A stretch of 64,000 nucleotides of DNA. It comes from UBA1479 sp040216635 (GTDB taxonomy: Bacteria; Pseudomonadota; Alphaproteobacteria; Rhodospirillales; Casp-alpha2). The position numbers and the translations under genes are program-made. The notes beneath the pieces were generated by a model. That model was not told where the DNA came from and ran no database searches. It saw nothing but the letters and a program-made list of their open reading frames with translations. The stretch is taken from contig JAVJOU010000021.1 in NCBI GenBank assembly GCA_040216635.1, positions 1 through 64,000 on the forward strand, given 5' to 3'. How positions within the stretch are numbered: position 1 is the first letter of the stretch; each line of letters starts with the position of its first letter. Positions 23,504 through 32,441 of the stretch are shown piece after piece.

Positions 23504-24436
23504 ATGACCGAATACATGACCACCAAGGAACTGGCCGACTTCCTGCGTATCAAGCAGCGCAAAGTCTATGACCTGGCCACCTCGGGGCGCATTCCCTGTT
23601 CGCGCGCCATGGGCAAGCTTTTGTTCCCCCGGGCCGAGATCGAAGCCTGGGTCGCTCAGGGCATGGGCGAAGGAGCGGCCCCCCGCGCCGCGACCGGATC
23701 AACCGCCGGCAGCGTAGCCGCCCAGCCCCGGCCGGGCGTATTCCTGGGCTCGCACGACCCCTTGTTGGATTGGGCCCTGCGTCAGTCGCGCTGCGGGCTG
23801 GCGACCTTTTTCGACGGCTCGCTGGACGGGCTTGACCGGTTCGCGGCCTACGAAGGCGTCGCCACGGGCCTGCATCTGTTCGACGGCGATGTCGCCGAAG
23901 ACGACATGGAGCCCGACCGCCGCTGGAACATCGGCACCGTGGAGGACCGGTTCAGGACCAGCCCGTCGGTACTGGTTGAATTCGCCTGGCGGGAACGGGG
24001 CCTGATCGTGGCCCCCGACCGAGTGGACCGGTTTGCCACCATCGCCGATCTGCGCGGACGGCTGATCGTACCGCGCCAGGCCGAGGCCGGATCGCAGGAA
24101 CTGCTGCAACACCTGCTGGCCGCCGAAGGGTTCGGCGATACGGACTATGTGCTGACCGATCCCGCCCGCACGGAAACCGACGCGGCGCAGGTCATCGCCG
24201 ACGGCATGGGCGAGGTCGCCCTGGGCCTGCGGGCATCGGCGGAACAATTCAAACTGGCCTTCGTGCCGGTCATGCGCGAACGGTTCGATATTTTGGTCGA
24301 CCGCAAGGCCTGGTTCGAGCCGCCGATGCAGGACTTCATCGCGTTCTGCCGCACACCCGCCTTCCAGGCCAAGGCTGATACCATGGGCGGCTACGACATT
24401 TCGGGCCTGGGCAGCGTGCATTTCAACGGCGCCTGA
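23504..24436 (+). CDS. HTH regulator with periplasmic-binding-like sensor domain, tungstate/molybdate type
   Basis: 310 residues. Residues 1-52 are an excisionase/MerR-like winged helix (MTTKELADFLRIKQRKVYDL, then GKLLFPRAEIEAWV). From about residue 80 a PBP-like domain (PF12727 type) follows, with HDPLLDWALRQS, LIVAPDRVDR, LIVPRQAEAGSQELL and VALGLRASAEQF. This architecture is used for molybdate/tungstate-responsive regulators. It converges with tupA, and a ModE-like box precedes it. It probably senses tungstate or molybdate and controls the tup genes and itself. The exact oxyanion cannot be told from sequence. Confidence 0.82.
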   Translation: MTEYMTTKELADFLRIKQRKVYDLATSGRIPCSRAMGKLLFPRAEIEAWVAQGMGEGAAPRAATGSTAGSVAAQPRPGVFLGSHDPLLDWALRQSRCGLATFFDGSLDGLDRFAAYEGVATGLHLFDGDVAEDDMEPDRRWNIGTVEDRFRTSPSVLVEFAWRERGLIVAPDRVDRFATIADLRGRLIVPRQAEAGSQELLQHLLAAEGFGDTDYVLTDPARTETDAAQVIADGMGEVALGLRASAEQFKLAFVPVMRERFDILVDRKAWFEPPMQDFIAFCRTPAFQAKADTMGGYDISGLGSVHFNGA

Positions 24437-24456
24437 CCCCCATCTCCCTACAGCAT

Positions 24457-24483
24457 AAAAAAAGGGCGGGCCGAAGCCCGCCC
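24457..24483 (-). terminator. Rho-independent terminator of tupA
   Basis: A perfect 8-bp stem GGGCGGGC / GCCCGCCC with a TTCG-type tetraloop, followed on the minus strand by seven T residues. It ends the tup operon. Confidence 0.9.
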
Positions 24484-24514
24484 ATAATGACCGATGGGTC
24501 GGCTGGAAATCGAA

Positions 24515-25357
24515 TTACATGCTCTTGCCGTTGGGAAAGAACAGCTGCAGGCCGTTCATCTTGTAGGACGCGGTGGTGTCCTGGCCGTCCTTGGACAAAA
24601 TCCAATCGATGAAGGCCTGACCTTCGGCCGCTTTGACCTTGGGGCATTTCTTGGGATTGACCAGGATGATGCCGTACTGGTTGAACAGCTGCTTGTCGCC
24701 TTCGACATGGATCTTGTAATCACCCTTGTTCTTGAAGCTGATCCAGGTGGCGCGGTCGGACATGGTATAAGCCCCCATGCCGACGGCGGCGTTGAGGGTC
24801 GCCCCCATGCCGCTGCCCGTTTCACGGTACCACTTGCCGCTGGCCTTGGCGGGATCGACACCGCCGGCCTTCCACAGGCGCTTTTCCTTTTTATGGGTGC
24901 CCGAATTGTCGCCGCGCGAGGCAAATGTCGCCTTGGCGTCGGCGATCATGGAAAGCGACTTGGGGCCGTCCTTCATGCCGCTGATCTTGGCCGGATCGGC
25001 GGGCGGGCCGACGATCACGAAATCGTTGTACATGACGTCGGAACGCTTCACGCCGAAGCCTTCGGAAACGAACTTCTCCTCGGCCGGCTTGGCATGAACC
25101 AGCAGCACGTCACCGTCGCAGTTCCTGGCATTCTTGATCGCCTGGCCCGTGCCGACGGCCACGACATGCACCTTGATGCCCGATTTTTTTTCGAAGATCG
25201 GCAGCATGTAATCGTACAGGCCCGAGTTCTGGGTCGAGGTCGTGGATTGCACGATGATCGATTTTTCATCGGCCGATGCCTGGCCCGGCACAAGCGCCTG
25301 ACCGGTAAGGACCACGGCGGCCGCGGCCCCGATGGTGATCATTCTAAAGGTCTGCAT
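24515..25357 (-). CDS. tupA: Tungstate ABC transporter, substrate-binding protein
   Basis: 280 residues from the ATG at 25357, which has GGGAGAG before it; an open frame upstream is not used. A signal peptide covers about residues 1-29 (ending GQASA). The mature start VQSTTSTQNSGLYDYMLP carries the TTSTxxSGL oxyanion motif that separates TupA from ModA. RGDNSGTH is a second ligand-binding loop. It captures tungstate in the periplasm with very high affinity in characterised members. It is followed by a strong terminator. Confidence 0.93.
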   Translation of the reverse strand: MQTFRMITIGAAAAVVLTGQALVPGQASADEKSIIVQSTTSTQNSGLYDYMLPIFEKKSGIKVHVVAVGTGQAIKNARNCDGDVLLVHAKPAEEKFVSEGFGVKRSDVMYNDFVIVGPPADPAKISGMKDGPKSLSMIADAKATFASRGDNSGTHKKEKRLWKAGGVDPAKASGKWYRETGSGMGATLNAAVGMGAYTMSDRATWISFKNKGDYKIHVEGDKQLFNQYGIILVNPKKCPKVKAAEGQAFIDWILSKDGQDTTASYKMNGLQLFFPNGKSM

Positions 25358-25419
25358 GGATCTCTCCCTTATGATGTTTGTTCTGCCGGGGCGGGCCGAT
25401 ACGCCACCGCCCCTGGATT

Positions 25420-26214
25420 TCACAGGATGATTTTTCCCGCCATGTAGTCGCCGGCCTCGGTCGAGGACGGCTGGGTGAAAAAATCCGCCGCCGGGGTATG
25501 TTCCAAAACCTTTCCCCGGTGAACGAACACGACATCGTCGGCCAAGCGCCGGGCCTGGCCCATGTCGTGGGTGACGAAAATGATCCTGGTGCCGCGGTCG
25601 CGTGCGGCCTTGGTGATGTCTTCGATCACCAGGGTCGATGCCGGATCCAGATTGGACGTGGGTTCGTCCATGAACAGCACATCGGGTTCGGTCGCCAGGG
25701 CCCGGGCCAGGGCCAGACGTTGCTGCTCCCCTCCGGACAGAAGCCGCGCCGGCTGGTCGGCGCGGTCCGCCAGTCCCGCATGTTCCAGTATCTCTCGCCG
25801 CCGCGCCGCATCGGTCCGGCCGCGCAGGCGCAGCACGAAATCGATATTGGCGGCCACGGAACGGCGCAGCATCACCGCGCGCTGGAACACCATGGAATGG
25901 CGGCGGCGGATGCCATCGTCCAGCATCTTGCCGCCCCAGGACAGGGTTCCGCCGGACGGCTTGATCAACCCATGCATCAAACGCAGCAACAGGCTTTTTC
26001 CGGCCCCGTTGGGCCCCATGAGAACCGTCGTCCCGCCGGCTTCAAGGGTCAAATCGATGCCCTTGATCAGCACCGTGCCCCCGGCCTGATACGTCAGATC
26101 GCGCACAACCAGCGGGAACAAATCGGCCCCTGCGTCGGCATCGCCGGCGTTGCGCAGATCGACCACGTTGGCGGGGCGAAGCTCGGAGGCGGGGCGCGGT
26201 TCAAGCATAAGCAT
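25420..26214 (-). CDS. tupC: Tungstate ABC transporter, ATP-binding protein
   Basis: 264 residues. An N-terminal extension of about 35 residues precedes the ATPase. Walker A is GPNGAGKSLL, the signature is LLSGGEQQRLALARAL, Walker B is VLFMDEPTSNLD and the H-loop is FVTHDMGQA, all intact. It energises TupB. It overlaps the tupB end by 14 bp, so it is translated from the same message. Confidence 0.93.
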   Translation of the reverse strand: MLMLEPRPASELRPANVVDLRNAGDADAGADLFPLVVRDLTYQAGGTVLIKGIDLTLEAGGTTVLMGPNGAGKSLLLRLMHGLIKPSGGTLSWGGKMLDDGIRRRHSMVFQRAVMLRRSVAANIDFVLRLRGRTDAARRREILEHAGLADRADQPARLLSGGEQQRLALARALATEPDVLFMDEPTSNLDPASTLVIEDITKAARDRGTRIIFVTHDMGQARRLADDVVFVHRGKVLEHTPAADFFTQPSSTEAGDYMAGKIIL

Positions 26215-26908
26215 ACCGTTTGGCCGTGGCGTTCAGGCCCATGACCGCCGCATTGATGGCAAGGGCGATGGTCAGCAGCACGATCCCCAGGCCTAAGGCC
26301 AGGGCCAGGTCGCCCTTGGAGGTTTCCAGCGCGATGGTCGTGGTCATGACCCGGGTCAGATGATTGATGTTGCCGCCGACGATGATCACGGCGCCGACCT
26401 CGGCCATGGCACGGCCGAGCCCGGCCAGCAGAACGGTCAAAAGCGAGTAACGCGCGTCCCACAGCAGTTCCGCCATCATGCGGCCCGTGGGCACGCAGAA
26501 CGACCGGAACTGGTCGGCATATTCGTCATACAGGTCTTCGATCACCTGACGCGACAAGGCCGCGATGATCGGCAGGATCAGAACCGACTGGGCGATGATC
26601 ATCGCCGATGGGGAATAGAGCAGCCCCATGAACCCCAACGGCCCGGCATTGGACAGCAGCATGTATATGACCAAGCCGACAACCACCGGCGGCAGGCCCA
26701 TCATCGAATTGACGACGATCAGCGCCAGTCCACGCCCGGGAAAACAGGTTACGGCCAAAAGGGCCCCGATGCTAAGGCCGATGACCCCAGCTGCCAGAAG
26801 CGCGGTCAGGCTGACACGCAAGGACAGGACGATGACCTCCATGAGGTCCGCGTCAAAACCGATCAACAGATTGAAGGCCGTCAGAAAGGCCCCTCCGAAA
26901 TCCTGCAT
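26201..26908 (-). CDS. tupB: Tungstate ABC transporter, permease
   Basis: 235 residues with about five or six membrane helices. The EAA-like loop around GRAMAEVGAVIIVGGNINHL is the coupling helix typical of TupB/ModB permeases. It is the first gene of the operon tupB-tupC-tupA. Its upstream region (26909-27010) contains the AT-rich stretch AAATTATGCATAATTATTCG, but I find no perfect CGTTAT-N12-ATAACG box there. Confidence 0.92.
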   Translation of the reverse strand: MQDFGGAFLTAFNLLIGFDADLMEVIVLSLRVSLTALLAAGVIGLSIGALLAVTCFPGRGLALIVVNSMMGLPPVVVGLVIYMLLSNAGPLGFMGLLYSPSAMIIAQSVLILPIIAALSRQVIEDLYDEYADQFRSFCVPTGRMMAELLWDARYSLLTVLLAGLGRAMAEVGAVIIVGGNINHLTRVMTTTIALETSKGDLALALGLGIVLLTIALAINAAVMGLNATAKRYAYA

Positions 26909-27391
26909 TGCCGGGCTGTCCGTTCGTTCCGCTTCCCTGGGTGCGCCGCTAAGGTTGGGCGCGATTTCGTAAATTATGCATAATTATTCGTATTAAGCGT
27001 AATTTTGCACAAATTCCGAACCCATGCAAGGCAGTCAGCCCCGCCGCACCCCACGTTTCCACTGGCTGGAAAGCGTCCTGGCAAAGCATGGCAATCGCGC
27101 GGAAAGCATATGGAAATCGGCAGGAAGCCGGGACAGGGTCGAAGCCGCAAGACATGGAGGGCCGCACCGAAAAGCCAACATCCCGCCCGTCAATTCACAT
27201 TATTCACATCAACGCACTATAGATTACACATTTATTGACTTATTTTTTTATTATAAATCAATGCTTAATTTGAATTATCTAATTTTTCGTGTATTATTTA
27301 CATTGCTATTATCGGCGCATTTGGTCGCTCATCAGAACCGCGCCGGTGCGTTATTTAAAATCATTCAGGTTAATCGATAGGAGATTTGGTT
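26909..27391. other. AT-rich spacer of about 480 bp
   Basis: The spacer between tupB and the microprotein gene. The left 100 bp hold the tup promoter region with a perfect ATTATGCATAAT palindrome at 26973-26984. The middle part is GC-rich without a convincing gene. From about 27215 to 27300 it is strongly AT-rich (long A/T runs), a likely promoter zone for the microprotein. A 118-residue open frame across 27024-27380 has no family features and I do not accept it. Confidence 0.5.
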
Positions 27392-27472
27392 ATGGGCAAG
27401 GTGAACAAGGCGTTTCTCATTCTGCCGGTCGTATTCGCGATCCTCATTGCGGTCGGCATTCTTACCAGCTAG
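27392..27472 (+). CDS. 26-residue single-helix membrane microprotein
   Basis: ATG at 27392 with TAGGAG 8 bp upstream, stop TAG at 27470-27472. The peptide starts MGKVNKAF, has a continuous hydrophobic stretch (LILPVVFAILIAVGIL) and ends TS. The topology is short basic N-terminus inside, then one membrane helix. A perfect-stem terminator follows 27 bp after the stop, and an AT-rich region precedes it, so it forms its own short transcription unit. It resembles small accessory subunits of membrane complexes in style only. The partner is unknown. Confidence 0.68.
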   Translation: MGKVNKAFLILPVVFAILIAVGILTS

Positions 27473-27499
27473 GTCAATCGTCCCATACGCTGGTATTCA

Positions 27500-27536
27500 A
27501 GCGCGGGTTCCGTTTACGGCTCCCGCGCTCTTTTTT
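27500..27536 (+). terminator. Rho-independent terminator of the microprotein unit
   Basis: Stem AGCGCGGG / CCCGCGCT (8 of 8 pairs), a 14-bp loop, then CTTTTTT on the plus strand. It ends transcription before the convergent regulator gene at 27581. Confidence 0.85.
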
Positions 27537-27580
27537 GCCGATCACGCGATGCGGATGACACGCTACGGATCGCTCCGCGC

Positions 27581-29251
27581 TCAATCACCCTCGGCCATAT
27601 GCGCTTCACGGGCCGGACGCCTGGCCGTTTTCTGCGCCGGCTTTTCCGCCACGGACGACGTCCGCTCCCCGCCGTGGATCAGGGTGGGATGGGCCCGCTG
27701 GGCACAGTCGGTGCGCTCGCACAAACGGCAGGTCACACCGACGGGAAGAAACGTTTCGGACCGGGTCAGGTCCAGACCCGTCGAATAGACAAGGTCGCCC
27801 GCGTCCTCAAGCCGGCAGCCCAAGGCCAGGGCATAGTTGCCGTCGGGGGAATTGTAGCCCGCTCCGGGCCGGCGTTTGCCGAAGGCGACGGAAAGAAACG
27901 CACTGCCGTCGGCAAGTTGCAGAATCTGGGCGTCCACGCTGCCCGGCCGCCCGCTGGCCGCATGCACGTTCCAGCGCGGACAGATGCCGGCGAAGCGGGG
28001 GATCGGCAAACCCGAGCCCGAAAGCCGCTTGAACACGTTGCCCGCCTGATCGATGCGCAGGAAATGGAACCGCACCCCTTCCCGGCCCGGACGGCGCAAG
28101 GTCGCAAGCCGCTGGCAGGTCTGCTCCAGACTGACGCCGAAGGCCTGCTGCAGCCGTTCCACGTCATAGCGGCAGGCAACGGCACGATCGAGGAATGCGT
28201 CATAAGGCATAAGCAACGCCCCCGCGAAATACCCGGCCAGGAAATCGGCCAGCAACCCCTCGGAAGCCTCGGACAATTCCGCCTGATCGACGTATCGGGC
28301 AATGAGATCCGCCGCCGCCCGACGCCCGATTTCGCGCGCCAGGACGAACCGCAGGCTGGGTGCCGTCAGATCGTCGCGCACGATCAGGCGCTCCCCCTCA
28401 CCACCCTTGTTCGGCTCCACCCGATAGGCCGGACCGCCGCTCGTCTGCGCCGCCTCGACCCCCGTGGTATCGACCGAAACGCCGTAGCGGTGTTCAAGAT
28501 AAGCCGCAAGGCGTGAATACAGGCCCACAGCTTCCAGCCCGATTTCCTGCCGCATGGCCTCGGCCAAGCGGTCCAGGTCATCGAAGAAATTGTCATTGCG
28601 TTCGGTGAAATCCCCCACGTCTTCCGCCGGTGTGCGGCTGTCGAGCAGGCCATCAAGATTTTCACCGGTGATGAAGCGAAGCAGTTCATCGACCTGCAGT
28701 GTCAATTTTTCCGTACCGTCGACGACGATGCCCAGAAAATTCTGACGCTCATCCGCCGCCAGATCGATGTTGTCCAACAGGATTTCGGAGAAACTGCGAA
28801 CCGACGTCAACAGCGTCCGCACGGAATGACTGGACGCCACCAGATAAGGATTGGATGCCAGTTTGTCGGTCAGCGCTTCCACATCTTCGCACGAGTTGCG
28901 GTAAGACCGATAAAGCCGGAGAAATGCCCGGCAAATATCCGGTACGGACGTAACGAATTCATCCAGCTCCGTCGCCGACGGGCGCGTGCCCCCGAACATG
29001 GGATCCGACAGCGCCTCTTCCAGGTCGCTTTTGATCCGCACTTCATCCCCGGCGGAAAAATCACGCAGATCGACGCCCAGGACGTCGCTGAGTTTCAACA
29101 GCAAGGACACGGTCAACGGCCGGTCATTGTGCTCGATCATATTGAGATAGCTGGGCGAGATGCCGAGAATTTCGGCCAACTTGACCTGTGTCAGGCCGCG
29201 ATCCTTGCGTAACCGCCGTAATCGCGCGCCCAGCATTGGTGATCGCGCCAT
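27581..29251 (-). CDS. XRE-family ScfR-like regulator with IrrE/ImmA domain and HisKA-like insert
   Basis: 556 residues. Residues 8-62 are an XRE helix-turn-helix (LRRLRKDRGLTQVKLAEILG). The C-terminal half matches short-chain-acyl regulators (ScfR/RamB/PrpR type), with an IrrE-like region (LADFLAGYFAGALLMPYDAF) and a late cysteine motif CRLCERTDCAQRA (about 508-520). Family members are about 470 residues. The extra length lies mainly at 120-200, where residues 137-195 resemble a histidine kinase dimerisation domain: SSHSVRTLLTSVRSFSEILL, with His142 at the phospho-acceptor position. No HATPase is present. Family members control acetate, propionate and glyoxylate metabolism. The SLC5-kinase gene lies upstream in the same direction. 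Confidence 0.85.
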   Translation of the reverse strand: MARSPMLGARLRRLRKDRGLTQVKLAEILGISPSYLNMIEHNDRPLTVSLLLKLSDVLGVDLRDFSAGDEVRIKSDLEEALSDPMFGGTRPSATELDEFVTSVPDICRAFLRLYRSYRNSCEDVEALTDKLASNPYLVASSHSVRTLLTSVRSFSEILLDNIDLAADERQNFLGIVVDGTEKLTLQVDELLRFITGENLDGLLDSRTPAEDVGDFTERNDNFFDDLDRLAEAMRQEIGLEAVGLYSRLAAYLEHRYGVSVDTTGVEAAQTSGGPAYRVEPNKGGEGERLIVRDDLTAPSLRFVLAREIGRRAAADLIARYVDQAELSEASEGLLADFLAGYFAGALLMPYDAFLDRAVACRYDVERLQQAFGVSLEQTCQRLATLRRPGREGVRFHFLRIDQAGNVFKRLSGSGLPIPRFAGICPRWNVHAASGRPGSVDAQILQLADGSAFLSVAFGKRRPGAGYNSPDGNYALALGCRLEDAGDLVYSTGLDLTRSETFLPVGVTCRLCERTDCAQRAHPTLIHGGERTSSVAEKPAQKTARRPAREAHMAEGD

Positions 29252-29422
29252 GATGTTCCCCCAACGTGGGTTTCCACGAATGTTTTCCCGTCCCGGGTCT
29301 TAAATTGCCGCCCAGGTGAAGGCTTTGCCCCATATTAGCCCGTGTTCACCGGCCTGTCGCTGTGAAATATACGCACGATTTCAAATAATTAGATGAGAAG
29401 ATCGACTGGATTAGTGAAATGT

Positions 29423-32167
29423 TCACGCAGTCGGCGAGATTTCCATGATGGGCAGCGTAAAGCGGAACACCGATCCGTGGTCCGCCGCCGGCTCGACCCA
29501 GATACGCCCGCCGAACCGTTCCACGATCTCACGGCAGATGGCCAGCCCCAGGCCCGTGCCCTTAGGCTTATTGGTCAAGGTTTCACCGCCGCCCTGCTGG
29601 AACCGCTCGAAAATCGTTTCCTGTTCATCGGCCGCGACACCCGGGCCATTGTCCGCCACGTCAACGGCGACGACCCCACCGTTGATTCTTGCCGAAATAC
29701 GGACTTCGCCATGGTCCGGATCACAGAACTTCACCGCATTGGAAATCAGATTGACCAAGACCTGAATCAAGCGGTCGCGATCGGCGAACACCCCCGGCAG
29801 CCCATCGGGAAGGTCCGCTTCCATTTTCACGCCTTCGGCCTGGGCCAGGGGCGAAGCCGCCGCGACGGCGGCTGAAATGGTACCGCCAAGGTCCAACGGC
29901 TCCATCTTCCATTCCAGGTTGCCGGCCTCCATCTTCGACAAATCCAGCAACTGATCGATCAAGCGCGTCAGACGCTGCGTTTCCGCCACCACGACGCTGT
30001 AGAATCGGTCACGTTCAATTTCCGGCAGGTCGGGGTTGTCCGACAGAATTTCCCCGGCGGCCCGGATCGATGTCAGCGGCGTGCGGAATTCGTGCCCTAC
30101 CGTGGTGATGAAGTTGTCCTTGAGGCGGTCCAGTTCCTTCAACCGTTCGTTGGCCGCCCGCAGTTCGGCCGTGGTTTCCTCTAGGGCGTGGGATTTTTCC
30201 TCCAGCTCATGGGAGTATTCGATGACTTGCGATGTTTCGTCGAGGATACGCATCAGGTCTTCGGTGCTGACGACCTCGCCCTTGGTGACGCTGGCCACCA
30301 TGGTCTGGGCCGACGCCGCCCCGATGGCCCCGGCCAATTGACGTTCCGCGAAGGACACCAGCGCCGGGGTCGCTTCGGCATGGGGGTCAAGCGCCATATC
30401 GTGGCGTTGCGCAAAATCGTTGAGCGCATTCCGCGCCCGAACGTTGCCGAGAAAACGGCGAAGCACGCCCTGCAATTCCCCGATCGAGGCAGACCCCCGC
30501 CACACGGTCACCGGCTCGGCCCCGGGGCTGTCCAGCTTCTGAACGAACTCGCCCGCCTGCAACTGTTCCAAATCGCTGGGGCGGCTTAACAGGGACACCC
30601 AAATGAACGCGCCGATATTGACCAGCATGGACCAGAACAGAGAATGGGAAAGCTCGTCCGCCCCATCCAGGCCGAACAAGGCATAGGGCTTCAGAAACTC
30701 GATCCCGAACGGACCGAATTCAATGAATTCCGTCGGCAGCCAGCCCGAACGCGCGAACGACGGCAGAACCAATGTATAGAGCCATACCAACGTGCCCAAT
30801 GTCAGGCCGGTCATGGCCCCGGCCCGGGTCGCGCCCTTCCAGAAAATTCCGCCCATCAGCGCCGGGGCGAATTGAGCGGCGGCGGCAAACGACACCAGGC
30901 CGATGGTCACCAGGGCATAGGATTCCCCGATCAGGCGCATGTAGGTATAAGCCAGCAGCAGGACCAGAAGAATGGCGCTGCGGCGCACGAACAGAAGGAA
31001 AGCCGACAGATCGCCGGAAAACCGCGACTGGAACCACCGAACACGCAACAGCACCGGCACCACCAGATCGTTACACACCATGGTCGACAGCGCGATCGTG
31101 GCGACGATCAGCATGCCTGTCGCCGCGGACAGCCCGCCGATATAGGCGAACAAGGCCAATCCTTCCTGTTCGTTCACCATGGATACGGTCAACACGAAGG
31201 TATCGGCATCGACGCCGCCTTCGGGAAACTGCAACAGGCCGCTGATCGCGATCGGCAGCACGAAGATGTTGATCAGGATCAGATAAAGCGGAAACAGCCA
31301 GGCCGCTTTTCGGACATGATCCGGATTGACGTTTTCAACCACCCCGACCTGGAACTGACGCGGCAGGCAGATGAACGCGAACATGGAAAGAACCATCAAG
31401 GTCGACCATTGGGCATACCCCTGAGATCCGACGCTGTGAAACAGCTCAGAAATGTGCGGAATATGGTTGGCCTGCGCGAACAGGTCGCCGAACCCTCCAT
31501 ACAGGCCGAACGTGACGTAAAGCCCCACGGCCAGGAACGCCGCCAGTTTGATCACCGATTCAAACGCAATGGCCACCACCATGCCTTCGTGGTGTTCACT
31601 GGCATCGATATGGCGGGTGCCGAACAGGATCGAGAACAGGGCCATGATCAAGGCCACGAAAAAGGCCGTATCCTGAAACAGCGGCACACGCCCCAGGTGC
31701 CGGGGCATGACGATTTCCGGGTACTGGATCAGCACGGAAAAGCTGGTCGACACGGCCTTCAGCTGCAAAGCGATATAGGGCAGGATGCCGAACACGGCGA
31801 TGACCGTGACGATCCCGCCGAGATACAGGCTTTTGCCGTAGCGAGAGGCAATGAAATCGGCGATCGAGGTGATGCGGTTTTCCGCACTGATCCGCACCAT
31901 CTTTTCCAGCACGTAGGGCCATAACACCAAAACCAGCGTGGGCCCCAAATAGATGGGCAGAAAATCAAGGCCGGACGTCGCGGCCCGGCCGACACTGCCG
32001 TAAAAGGTCCAGCTTGTGCAGTAAACCGCCATCGAAAGGGCGTAGATATAGGGATTGTTGAGCATCGACCGCCCGGCATCGGCGCGCTTGTCACCCCAGA
32101 ACGCGATGGCGAACAGCAATCCCAGATAGGCCACCGATGTGATGAAAATAACCCAGCCCTGAAGCAT
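29423..32167 (-). CDS. SLC5-type transporter fused to sensor histidine kinase (CrbS/CbrA-like)
   Basis: 914 residues from the ATG at 32167, two bases after the stop of the small membrane protein. The first 500 residues are a sodium/solute symporter with about 13 helices (YALSMAVYCTSWTFYGSVG, ITSIADFIASRYGKS). A coiled linker follows (HALEETTAELRAANERLKEL), then HisKA with GHEFRTPLTSIRAAGEI and an HATPase with DNGPGVAADE and GTGLGLAICRE. CrbS and CbrA kinases of this design govern acetate and histidine or carbon use. The transporter part may sense or carry the solute. It is third in an operon with a receiver-only regulator. Confidence 0.93.
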   Translation of the reverse strand: MLQGWVIFITSVAYLGLLFAIAFWGDKRADAGRSMLNNPYIYALSMAVYCTSWTFYGSVGRAATSGLDFLPIYLGPTLVLVLWPYVLEKMVRISAENRITSIADFIASRYGKSLYLGGIVTVIAVFGILPYIALQLKAVSTSFSVLIQYPEIVMPRHLGRVPLFQDTAFFVALIMALFSILFGTRHIDASEHHEGMVVAIAFESVIKLAAFLAVGLYVTFGLYGGFGDLFAQANHIPHISELFHSVGSQGYAQWSTLMVLSMFAFICLPRQFQVGVVENVNPDHVRKAAWLFPLYLILINIFVLPIAISGLLQFPEGGVDADTFVLTVSMVNEQEGLALFAYIGGLSAATGMLIVATIALSTMVCNDLVVPVLLRVRWFQSRFSGDLSAFLLFVRRSAILLVLLLAYTYMRLIGESYALVTIGLVSFAAAAQFAPALMGGIFWKGATRAGAMTGLTLGTLVWLYTLVLPSFARSGWLPTEFIEFGPFGIEFLKPYALFGLDGADELSHSLFWSMLVNIGAFIWVSLLSRPSDLEQLQAGEFVQKLDSPGAEPVTVWRGSASIGELQGVLRRFLGNVRARNALNDFAQRHDMALDPHAEATPALVSFAERQLAGAIGAASAQTMVASVTKGEVVSTEDLMRILDETSQVIEYSHELEEKSHALEETTAELRAANERLKELDRLKDNFITTVGHEFRTPLTSIRAAGEILSDNPDLPEIERDRFYSVVVAETQRLTRLIDQLLDLSKMEAGNLEWKMEPLDLGGTISAAVAAASPLAQAEGVKMEADLPDGLPGVFADRDRLIQVLVNLISNAVKFCDPDHGEVRISARINGGVVAVDVADNGPGVAADEQETIFERFQQGGGETLTNKPKGTGLGLAICREIVERFGGRIWVEPAADHGSVFRFTLPIMEISPTA

Positions 32168-32168
32168 G

Positions 32169-32441
32169 TCAGGCCTCGGGCGGACCGGAACGGTCAACCC
32201 GCTCCGCGATCAGATAGATCATGCCGACGACGGCGATCCAAACGGCAAACAGCACCACATAGATACGGGGCAGGCCGAACAGATCGGCATCGCCCTCGCC
32301 CAGCATTACAAGGGGCGGCAGGAACATCATCGTCGCGAACAGAAAAAGCGAGACCGACAAGGGACCGATCTTGCCGGTTCCACCGCCAGGCGTATCTTCC
32401 GCCGGGCGCTGATCCGGATCGTTGGCCGGTTCTTTCGCCAT
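32169..32441 (-). CDS. Small two-helix membrane protein in the SLC5-kinase operon
   Basis: About 90 residues, starting at the ATG at 32441 that overlaps the receiver gene's TGA stop. A hydrophilic N-terminus (about 25 residues) is followed by two hydrophobic helices (LSVSLFLFATMMFLPPLVML and the later YVVLFAVWIAVVGMIYLIAE). It stops two bases before the kinase start, so all three genes are translationally coupled. It may be a small subunit for the SLC5 domain, as small partners of symporters exist, but that is inference. I cannot name the family with confidence. Confidence 0.8.
   Translation of the reverse strand: MAKEPANDPDQRPAEDTPGGGTGKIGPLSVSLFLFATMMFLPPLVMLGEGDADLFGLPRIYVVLFAVWIAVVGMIYLIAERVDRSGPPEA

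Noticed and set aside
23504..24436. Phage excisionase remnant
   Set aside because: The HTH looks excisionase-like, but a full binding-protein-like domain follows and the tungstate transporter is next door. No phage genes are present.
27024..27380. A 118-codon plus-strand open frame in the AT-rich spacer
   Set aside because: Composition changes abruptly mid-frame, no ribosome-binding site, no family features. The microprotein with its terminator explains the region better.
30644..31924. A 426-codon plus-strand open frame opposite the SLC5-kinase
   Set aside because: Gln/His/Arg-rich antisense shadow of a hydrophobic membrane protein gene.
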